From Syntrophomonadaceae bacterium (lineage in GTDB: Bacteria > Bacillota > Syntrophomonadia > Syntrophomonadales > Syntrophothermaceae), in assembly GCA_029907055.1 (NCBI GenBank), contig JARYMO010000104.1:1-5833 (forward strand): a stretch of 5,833 nt of DNA. The letters run 5' to 3'. Shown here in pieces: positions 1-4,648 of this stretch. How positions within the stretch are numbered: position 1 is the first letter of the stretch; each line of letters starts with the position of its first letter. Below the pieces are notes generated by a model. That model did not search any database, was not told the DNA's origin, and saw nothing but the letters and a program-made list of their open reading frames with translations. The translations under genes were made by a program, and so were the position numbers.

Positions 1-380
1 AAGCCCTGGGCGTGCAGCCGCGGCACCACCAGGTAGGGGTGGGCCTGGCGCAGGGCCTCGCGATCGAACGGAAGCGCCGGCCTCCCGCCCGTCCCTTCGC
101 CGCCGGCGCTGGGGCCGGGGTCGGGGGCCGCGGCAGGTTCCGCGGGCTGGGATTGCAGGCGCTGCAGGCGCTCCTCGAGCTCGGCCACCATGTGCTGCGA
201 TACCAGCAGGGCGTTCTCCATGGCCGCCTCCAGGTCCTGGCGGACCATGCTGGCCTCCTCGCTGACCTCCCGCACCTCGCGGGTGAAGTCGCGGATGAAG
301 CGCTCCTGCTGGCGCACGCTGTACAGGGCGGTCACGATGAGCACCAGCGCCATGGTGACCAGGAACGTCACCCAGCTCAT
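1..380 (-). CDS. SwrB/DUF6115-like membrane-anchored protein, N-terminal part (3' end outside window)
   Basis: The frame opens at the ATG at 380 and stays open to the window edge, giving 126 residues without the C-terminus. Residues 3-20 (WVTFLVTMALVLIVTALY) are one hydrophobic membrane segment right at the N-terminus. They are followed by a long charged helix, probably coiled coil (about 22-77, heptad-like Glu/Arg/Leu), a Pro/Gly/Ala-rich linker (78-104), and REALRQAHPYLVVPRLHAQG at the cut. This plan, placed downstream of the flagellar sigma gene, matches SwrB of Bacillus subtilis and DUF6115 proteins, which end in a small helix-turn-helix-like domain. SwrB promotes activation of flagellar export and motility; the same role here is inference. 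The start is fixed by GAGGTG at 386-391, which overlaps the TGA of the previous gene, with a 5-base spacer. Only 9 bases separate the genes, so coupling is likely. Confidence 0.75.
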   Translation of the reverse strand, partial: MSWVTFLVTMALVLIVTALYSVRQQERFIRDFTREVREVSEEASMVRQDLEAAMENALLVSQHMVAELEERLQRLQSQPAEPAAAPDPGPSAGGEGTGGRPALPFDREALRQAHPYLVVPRLHAQG

Positions 381-385
381 GGCCT

Positions 386-391
386 CACCTC
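386..391 (-). promoter_or_regulatory. Ribosome binding site overlapping a stop codon (SwrB-like gene)
   Basis: On the minus strand the TGA ending the small charged protein runs straight into GGTGAGG, so GAGGTG is formed partly by the stop codon and sits 5 bases before the ATG at 380. The terminating ribosome would be positioned to restart, implying coupling of the two genes. Confidence 0.65.
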
Positions 392-713
392 ACGCGCGCA
401 GGTCGATGGTGTGGCCCAGCGGGCCGAGGTCCACCGCCTTCTGCTGTTCCTTATTCTCCCTTTCCCGCTCGTTTCCTGCTCCCGGCTGGCGCTTTTTTTG
501 CTCCCCTTCCCGCTCCTGCCGCTCGCGCACCCGCGCCTCCTCCCCGCGCGGGGAGCGCTGCACGGTGGTCTGCTCGCGGATGCCCTGCTGCACCAGCTGG
601 TGCACGAACTCCTGCTGGCGGTTCTCGTGGTCGTGCTGCTGGACGTGCTGCACGCGCGAGACCTCGCTCACCCGCGGCAGCATTACCTGCAGGTCGACGG
701 TGCGAATGGTCAT
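390..713 (-). CDS. Small charged protein of unknown function in flagellar operon
   Basis: I cannot assign a named family. It is 107 residues from the ATG at 713. The N-terminal third (IRTVDLQVMLPRVSEVSRVQ) looks like ordered, constrained sequence and is followed by a Gln/His-rich helix (QQHDHENRQQEFVHQLVQQ). The middle is extremely Arg/Glu/Gln/Lys-rich low complexity, and a short tail ends in HTIDLRA. As I recall, Clostridia operons often carry a small protein with a similar VDLQV start and an IDI/IDL tail between fapA and the SwrB/DUF6115 gene, but I could not check this. No signal peptide or membrane segment is visible. Start choice: the ATG at 713 has GGGGTG 6 bases upstream; a GTG at 722, 7 bases after the fapA stop, would add three residues (MGK) and has AGGA nearby. 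An in-frame A-AAA-AAG run lies in the middle. Gene reality is supported by tight packing between fapA and the next gene. Confidence 0.8.
   Translation of the reverse strand: MTIRTVDLQVMLPRVSEVSRVQHVQQHDHENRQQEFVHQLVQQGIREQTTVQRSPRGEEARVRERQEREGEQKKRQPGAGNERERENKEQQKAVDLGPLGHTIDLRA
492..498 (-). other. In-frame A-AAA-AAG slippery heptamer
   Basis: Within the small charged protein the codons CAA AAA AAG (Gln-Lys-Lys) form the dnaX-type -1 slippery heptamer in the correct phase, with purine-rich ribosome-binding-like sequence (AGGAG and AAGGGGAG) shortly upstream. A -1 shift would add 13 codons and stop at TAA (451-453), losing the normal C-terminus. No strong downstream stem is evident, so function is uncertain. 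Confidence 0.3.
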
Positions 714-729
714 CTTCCCCACCCCGTTC

Positions 730-2145
730 CTAGCGCGCGGAGGTGGTCTTCACCTCTCCCTCCTCGAGCACGAACATCACCGACTTCAGGGGGTCGTTGA
801 GGGCGCAGGCGGCCCGGCCGATGGTGACGTGCACCCCGGGGTGGGCGACCTCGCGGGCGATGACCCGCCCCCCCTGGCTGCGGGCGAACTCCGCCTCCAG
901 CTGCTGCCGCCGCTCCTCCATGGCCTGCAGCTGCCCGCGCAGGGCCTGGTACTCTTCCACCAGCTTGATGAGCGCCTGGCGCCGCTTCTCGGGCAGGTTG
1001 TGCACCGACCCCATCGACTGCTGGGCCACCGCCAGGTTGCGCGAGACCACCTCGAACTGCTGCTTGAGCTCGCGGTAGCGGGGGGCCAGGGCGCGGTACT
1101 CGTCGCGCAGGGCGGGGTCGATGCCCACCTCGATGAAGGTCTGCGGGGCCAGCGGGGAGCCCAGCACGCGGGCCGAGACCTCTTCGCGCGCCTGCAGGTG
1201 GCCGCCCACGATGGTGGCCTTGCGCCCCTCCACCTGCACGCTGCCGCCGCTGCCCACCGCCGACTGGATGATGGCGTCCTGCACCATGACGTCGCCGCCG
1301 GCCGCCACGCGCCCGTTCTCGATGAAGCGGGCGGCCACGAAGCCGCCGGCCTGCACCCAGCCCTTGTCGCCGCTGGCGATGCCCTGGCGCACGGTGACGT
1401 TGCCCTGCGCCAGCACCTGGGCAGCGGGCTCGATGACGCCGCGCACCTCCACGTCGCCGCCGGCCTTGACCAGGAAGCCGCCCTTGACGCTGCCGCCCAC
1501 CACCACGTGGCCCACGAAGTCGATGTTGCCGGTGTGGAAGTCCACGTCCCCCGGCACCTCGTAGACCGGCAGCACCGACACCCGCCCGTCGGCCACGCTC
1601 ACCTGGCCGTCGATGGCGGCGTACAGGCAGGCGCCGCTGTCGTCGAAGTCGGTGTTCTTGCCGCGCTTGAGCAGCGCCGGGCGGCCGGGGCGGAAGGGCA
1701 CCTCCTGCCCCAGCACGGTGCGGCCGGGGATGCCGGGCTGTGGATCGATGCGGCGCGCCAGCAGGGTGCCGCGGGTGACGTTGACGATGCGGCTGACGTT
1801 GTGGAAATCGACGCGGCCGTCCTGGCCTTCGGCGGGGGAGAGGCGCTGCGCCGCCAGTTCGACGCAGTACTCTATGTAGCCGTCCTGCCCAGGCACCGCA
1901 GGGGTGCCGCGGGCGACGCAGATCATCTGCTCGGCGTTGAGGGGGTTGAGGACCTGCTCCAGGGCGGAGGGGTCGATGCCGTGAACCACGCCCGCCCGGG
2001 CCAGGGCTTCCTCCACCTGCTGGCGGGTGACCGGGCGGCCGCCCTCGCCGGGCGCGGTGGCGGTGAGGTGGGCCTCCATGCCATCGCGGGTGATGTAGAG
2101 CCTGAGTTCGCCGTCGCGGGGTAAGGGTGCCTCTGCGCTGGTCAT
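730..2145 (-). CDS. fapA: Flagellar assembly protein A-like, DUF342 (FapA family)
   Basis: FapA-family (DUF342) proteins are polymer-like cytoplasmic proteins often found in flagellar loci; their biochemical role is not settled, and an assembly or cell-surface-sensing role is proposed from genetics in other bacteria. The 471-residue protein shows an N-terminal alpha/beta domain (1-about 110, with LYITRDGMEAHLT), a linker with LARRIDPQPGIPGRTVLG (129-146), then a long Gly/Val-rich parallel beta-helix (about 196-340) built of short rungs such as GNIDFVGHVVVGGSV, KAGGDVEVRGVI and AAGGDVMVQDAI. A charged coiled coil follows (about 345-422, ELKQQFEVV to LEAEFARSQ), and the C-terminus closes with strands including HPGVHVTIG and DPLKSVMFVLEEGEV. 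The ATG at 2145 follows GAGGAG by 9 bases, 31 bases after sigD. The position just after sigD is common in Clostridia-type operons. No truncation is seen. Confidence 0.93.
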   Translation of the reverse strand: MTSAEAPLPRDGELRLYITRDGMEAHLTATAPGEGGRPVTRQQVEEALARAGVVHGIDPSALEQVLNPLNAEQMICVARGTPAVPGQDGYIEYCVELAAQRLSPAEGQDGRVDFHNVSRIVNVTRGTLLARRIDPQPGIPGRTVLGQEVPFRPGRPALLKRGKNTDFDDSGACLYAAIDGQVSVADGRVSVLPVYEVPGDVDFHTGNIDFVGHVVVGGSVKGGFLVKAGGDVEVRGVIEPAAQVLAQGNVTVRQGIASGDKGWVQAGGFVAARFIENGRVAAGGDVMVQDAIIQSAVGSGGSVQVEGRKATIVGGHLQAREEVSARVLGSPLAPQTFIEVGIDPALRDEYRALAPRYRELKQQFEVVSRNLAVAQQSMGSVHNLPEKRRQALIKLVEEYQALRGQLQAMEERRQQLEAEFARSQGGRVIAREVAHPGVHVTIGRAACALNDPLKSVMFVLEEGEVKTTSAR

Positions 2146-2154
2146 GGGGTCGTG

Positions 2155-2171
2155 CTCCTCGGCCCAGCCGA
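2155..2171 (-). promoter_or_regulatory. Hairpin abutting the fapA ribosome binding site
   Basis: In the 31-base sigD-fapA gap the minus strand reads TCGGC-TGG-GCCGA (2159-2171), a five-pair G+C-rich stem with a three-base loop. The right arm ends in the first two bases of the fapA ribosome binding site GAGGAG (2155-2160), which starts 9 bases before the ATG. No U-run follows, so it is not an intrinsic terminator. It might tune fapA translation or processing, but a stem this short can arise by chance in G+C-rich DNA. Confidence 0.3.
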
Positions 2172-2176
2172 TGGCG

Positions 2177-2965
2177 TCACATCACCATCTGCTGTTTCTT
2201 CTTGCTCAGCCGCCCGCGCAGGCGCAGGATGGACTTGGAGTGCAGCTGGGAGATGCGCGACTCGGAGAGCCCCAGCACCTCGCCGATCTCCCGCAGCGTC
2301 AGCCCCTCGTAGTAGTAGAGCTGCACCACGGTCCGCTCCTTCTCCGGCAGCCTGCTGATGGCGTCGGCCAGCATCTGCTTGGACTCGCCCAGCTCCAGCA
2401 GGGACAGCGCGTCCTCCGCCTTGTCGTCGCGGATGACGTCCGCCACGCGCTTGCTCTTGTCGCCGCCCTCGTCGCCGGGCAGAAAGTCCTCCAGGTATAC
2501 TATCGTCGCCAGGTTGACATCTCTTAAGAGGTCCTGGAATTCTTCCACGCTGATGCCGAGGGCGTCGGCCATCTCCTGGTCGGTGGCCGAGCGGCCCAGG
2601 TTGTTCTCCACCACCGCGTAGTGCTTCTCCAGCTCCTTGACCTTCTGCCGCACCGAGACCGGCACCCAGTCCATGGCGCGCAGGCCGTCGATCATGGCCC
2701 CCTTGATGCGCACCAGGGCGTAGGTCTCGAACTTGACCTTGCGGGTGTGGTCGAAGCGGTTGATGGCGTCGATGAGCCCCTCGATGCCGCAGGAGATGAG
2801 CTCGTCCATTTCCACCAGGGAGGAAAGGTTGACGATGAGGCGGCCAGCGATGTACTTCACCAGCCCGGCGTAGTTGAGGATGAGTTCGTCGCGGGCCTCC
2901 AGGTCGCCGCGCTCCTTGAAGGCCACCCACAGGGGGGTGAGGTCCGGCTTGGCAGGCTTCATCAT
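2177..2965 (-). CDS. sigD: Flagellar RNA polymerase sigma factor SigD/FliA (sigma-28 family)
   Basis: This sigma factor directs RNA polymerase to late flagellar, motility and chemotaxis promoters. The 262-residue protein has the FliA/WhiG layout: region 2 from about residue 28 to 100, including VEMDELISCGIEGLIDAI and the promoter-melting/-10 segment KFETYALVRIKGAMIDGLR followed by the signature RAMDWVPVSVR (96-106); region 3 at about 110-190; and region 4 at about 199-252 with the -35 recognition helix-turn-helix LTLREIGEVLGLSESRISQ (222-240). The phrase GAMIDGLR..DWVP separates it from SigB/SigF-type factors. The start at 2965 has GAGAGAGG at 2971-2978 and an ATGA overlap with cheD; a second ATG follows immediately at 2962. 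The anti-sigma factor FlgM is not in the window. A patch near residues 146-157 uses rare codons (TTA, AGA, ATA, GTA). The name fliA is equally valid. Confidence 0.96.
   Translation of the reverse strand: MMKPAKPDLTPLWVAFKERGDLEARDELILNYAGLVKYIAGRLIVNLSSLVEMDELISCGIEGLIDAINRFDHTRKVKFETYALVRIKGAMIDGLRAMDWVPVSVRQKVKELEKHYAVVENNLGRSATDQEMADALGISVEEFQDLLRDVNLATIVYLEDFLPGDEGGDKSKRVADVIRDDKAEDALSLLELGESKQMLADAISRLPEKERTVVQLYYYEGLTLREIGEVLGLSESRISQLHSKSILRLRGRLSKKKQQMVM
2521..2530. repeat. Perfect 10-base palindrome within sigD
   Basis: CTCTTAAGAG is a perfect inverted repeat in the sigD coding region (codons CTC TTA AGA G, Leu-Leu-Arg). It lies in an AT-rich patch of rare codons. It may be chance or an operator-like site. 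Confidence 0.3.
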
Positions 2966-3447
2966 ATTACCCTCTCTCCGTGCCCGATGGTGCGCACCAC
3001 CAGCGCGGCGGTGGCCAGGTGGAAGACGATGGTACGGCCGTAGTTGCCGCCGGTGTCCCGCGCCACCAGCCGGATGCCGCGCCGCTGCAGTTCCTCCTCC
3101 ACCGCGGCGACGTTGCGTGCTCCAATGTTCATAATATCACTTTGTCCGGCGAAGGCAAACATCTGTGCCCCGCCGGCTATCTTGGCCCGCAGGCGTTCCT
3201 GCCGGGCGCCCTCCCGCAGCAGGGTGGTGACCAGCAGGGCGATGCCGCTGTCGGCGAACTTGGCCGGGTTCTGCCCCGGGCGGCCGCTGCGGTCGCTGGG
3301 CAGCATGACGTGGGCCATGCCCCCCACCCGGGTGACCTCGTCCCACAGGCACACCCCCACGCAGGAGCCCAGGCCGGAGGTGACCAGGCTGTGCGGGGCG
3401 CGCGCCGTCTTGAGGTCGGCCATCCCCACCTGGATGGGTGCGCTCAC
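2962..3447 (-). CDS. cheD: Chemoreceptor glutamine deamidase CheD
   Basis: CheD hydrolyses specific receptor glutamines to glutamates and, with CheC, adjusts receptor sensitivity. The 161-residue protein has the usual family length. Seen directly: the catalytic cysteine motif LGSCVGV with Cys29, then GGMAHVMLP with His46, and Thr23 upstream; these fit the Thr/Cys/His set known for Thermotoga CheD. Further family blocks are GGAQMFAF (92-99), SDIMNIGARN (103-112) and DTGGNYGR (131-138). The start is a GTG at 3447, chosen because AGGTGG lies 7 bases upstream (3455-3460) and because GTG overlaps the TGA of cheC. An ATG at residue 9 is a weaker alternative: it would shorten the N-terminus and lose the overlap. 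The TGA of cheD in turn overlaps the sigD ATG. The codons for SDIMNIG are unusually AT-rich for the locus (see the promoter entry). Confidence 0.95.
   Translation of the reverse strand: MSAPIQVGMADLKTARAPHSLVTSGLGSCVGVCLWDEVTRVGGMAHVMLPSDRSGRPGQNPAKFADSGIALLVTTLLREGARQERLRAKIAGGAQMFAFAGQSDIMNIGARNVAAVEEELQRRGIRLVARDTGGNYGRTIVFHLATAALVVRTIGHGERVI
2971..2978 (-). promoter_or_regulatory. Ribosome binding site of sigD
   Basis: GAGAGAGG reads on the minus strand inside the end of cheD, 5 bases before the sigD ATG at 2965 and 8 before the tandem ATG at 2962. Either Met could be used; the first gives the ATGA overlap with cheD. Confidence 0.6.
3131..3158 (-). promoter_or_regulatory. Possible internal sigma-A promoter within cheD, upstream of sigD
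   Basis: On the minus strand TTGCCT (3153-3158) is separated by 16 bases from TATTAT (3131-3136), and the -10 is preceded by TGA, giving an extended -10 (TGATATTAT). It lies in a short AT-rich patch within otherwise G+C-rich cheD, about 165 bases before sigD. A minor promoter in front of sigD is known in Bacillus subtilis, so a promoter here is biologically plausible. The same bases encode the conserved CheD segment SDIMNIG, which constrains them and could explain part of the pattern. Confidence 0.25.
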
Positions 3448-4067
3448 GGGGCGTCCACCTCGAGGGCCTGCAGGATGTGCTCCAGCGCCCCGGGGTCGGG
3501 CAGCATGAAGAGCAGCCCGATGACGTCCAGCCCGGCGGCGGCGAAGCAGGTCTCCATCACCAGCGCCTGGTCGCTGACCTCCCCGTACTGGGCCAGCACC
3601 GCGTCCAGGATGGCGCCGGCCATGTCCAGCGCGAAGGCCGGCACCGAGGGGAGGAAGGCCAGCCCGGTGAGTTCGGCCAGGGCGTTGCCGTAGGCGGAGG
3701 CCACGATGTTGCCCAGCTCCTGCAGGGCCGACACCCCCATCTCGTCCAGGGCCACGGTGGTGCCGGGCTCCCGCTGCATGAGCACGTCCACCATCTGCAG
3801 CGCCCGCTCCACCTCCAGGGCGAAGAGGACGCGCGCCGGCGCCTCTCCCGACAGGTACAGGAACACGCAGGCCACTGGCACCTCGGGGCCGCCCAGCAGG
3901 TCCGCCACCTGGTCGAAGGGCAGCAGCTCCACCCGCGGCACCGCCATTTCCACCCGGGCCTGCACCATGGTGGCCAGAGCGGTGGCGGCGTTGCCGGCGC
4001 CGATGTTGACCACCTCGCGCAGGGCGTCCAACTGCAGGGGGGTCAGGCGCGTGTAGTCCTCGCTCAT
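3444..4067 (-). CDS. cheC: CheY-P phosphatase CheC
   Basis: CheC dephosphorylates CheY-P and, when bound to CheD, modulates receptor adaptation in Bacillus-type chemotaxis. The 207-residue protein has the duplicated CheC/CheX/FliY phosphatase fold with both active-site motifs of the D/S-x3-E-x2-N type intact: Asp14, Glu18 and Asn21 in DALREVVNIGAGNAA, and Ser113, Glu117 and Asn120 in SALQELGNIVASAYGNAL. The Asp148 region (ALDMAGAILD) corresponds, as I recall the family, to the surface needed for CheD binding. There is no FliN-like C-terminal domain, so this is CheC rather than FliY; the length and two motifs fit CheC better than CheX. The ATG start is set by GGAGG at 4075-4079, 7 bases upstream, and by the ATGA overlap with cheW. 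Its own TGA overlaps the GTG of cheD, its functional partner. Confidence 0.95.
   Translation of the reverse strand: MSEDYTRLTPLQLDALREVVNIGAGNAATALATMVQARVEMAVPRVELLPFDQVADLLGGPEVPVACVFLYLSGEAPARVLFALEVERALQMVDVLMQREPGTTVALDEMGVSALQELGNIVASAYGNALAELTGLAFLPSVPAFALDMAGAILDAVLAQYGEVSDQALVMETCFAAAGLDVIGLLFMLPDPGALEHILQALEVDAP
3455..3460 (-). promoter_or_regulatory. Ribosome binding site deciding the GTG start of cheD
   Basis: AGGTGG reads on the minus strand 7 bases before the GTG at 3447. It favours the GTG over the ATG eight codons downstream and preserves the GTGA overlap with cheC. Confidence 0.65.
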
Positions 4068-4609
4068 GGCCGCGCCTCCGCCGCGGGCCCGGCCGCGTCA
4101 GGGGCGGCGTCCAGCAGCCGCCCGGGGTCCAGCAGCACCAGCAGGCAGCCGTCCACCTTGCCCACTCCCCACACCGCGTCGCTGTGGGTCATGCCGTAGG
4201 CGCCGCCGGTGTCCTCGATGTCGGCGCGCGCCAGGCGCATGACGTCGGAGACCTCGTCGACGATAAACCCCGCCCGGGTGTCCTGGTGCTCGAAGACGAT
4301 GATGCGGGTCTCCTCCCCCAGCTCGGGGTCCGGCATGCCGAAACGGCGGTGCAGGTTGAGGATGGGGACGATGGTGCCGCGCAGGTTGATGACGCCCTGG
4401 ATGCCGGCCGCCGCCCGCGGCACGCGGGTGATGCCGGTGACCCGGTTGATCTCCTGCACGGCCAGGATGTCCACCGCGTAGCGCTCGCTGCCCAGGCGGA
4501 AGGCCACCACCTGCAGGTCGCCCGCGGCGGGCGCCTGCCGCTCCGCTCCCGCGGCCGGGCCGGCCAGGCCGGGCGCGGACCCGGGGCTGCTGTTGATAGG
4601 TATCTCCAT
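4064..4609 (-). CDS. cheW: Chemotaxis coupling protein CheW
   Basis: CheW is the adaptor that links CheA (through P5) to the cytoplasmic tips of chemoreceptors. The 181-residue protein has a single CheW domain from about residue 32 to 168, starting LQVVAFRLGSERYAVDI and including GVINLRGTIVPILNL (72-86), whose Arg77 is the conserved arginine of the family's receptor-binding region. The first 30 residues are a Gly/Ala/Pro-rich, probably disordered leader, and the last 14 are a similar Ala/Pro tail; both are extra compared with a minimal CheW. The ATG at 4609 is the only sensible start: no other Met occurs before the domain, and AAAGGA lies 9 bases upstream. Its TGA overlaps the ATG of cheC (ATGA), implying translational coupling. 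Neighbouring cheA and cheC support the assignment. Confidence 0.96.
   Translation of the reverse strand: MEIPINSSPGSAPGLAGPAAGAERQAPAAGDLQVVAFRLGSERYAVDILAVQEINRVTGITRVPRAAAGIQGVINLRGTIVPILNLHRRFGMPDPELGEETRIIVFEHQDTRAGFIVDEVSDVMRLARADIEDTGGAYGMTHSDAVWGVGKVDGCLLVLLDPGRLLDAAPDAAGPAAEARP
4075..4079 (-). promoter_or_regulatory. Ribosome binding site of cheC
   Basis: GGAGG reads on the minus strand 7 bases before the cheC ATG, inside the last codons of cheW. Together with the ATGA overlap it fixes the cheC start. Confidence 0.75.
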
Positions 4610-4648
4610 GTCTTCCCGTCCTTTCGTGTATCCGGTGCCGGGTCGCGC

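Noticed and set aside
12..800. Plus-strand frame of 262 codons with a leucine-rich hydrophobic stretch
   Set aside because: It lies antisense to three packed minus-strand genes and has no family motif; the hydrophobic run mirrors the Glu/Gln/Lys-rich low-complexity codons of the small charged protein.
190..2124. Very long plus-strand open frame (644 codons) antisense to the small charged gene and fapA
   Set aside because: Its translation is repetitive His/Ala/Gly/Leu-rich sequence typical of the complement of a G+C-rich gene, and the opposite strand encodes a clear FapA protein with a ribosome binding site.
2514..2542. Plus-strand TTGACA resembling a -35 element inside sigD
   Set aside because: At the proper spacing the -10 would be GAATTC, a poor match, and no plausible plus-strand gene follows.
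2142..2930. Minus-strand frame of 262 codons overlapping sigD in another frame
   Set aside because: It is an Arg/Gly/Pro-rich frame-shifted reading of sigD without recognisable domains; the sigD frame carries all conserved sigma-28 regions.
4257..4272. GTTTATCG on the minus strand resembling part of a sigma-D -10 element
   Set aside because: It encodes the conserved FIVDEV segment of CheW and has no TAAA-type -35 at the required spacing.
4610..4648. Possible terminator or attenuator between cheA and cheW (GTGTA...TACAC and CCGG-CA-CCGG pairings)
   Set aside because: The first stem is only five pairs with a large loop and the second has a two-base loop; there is no U-run and operon continuity is expected.
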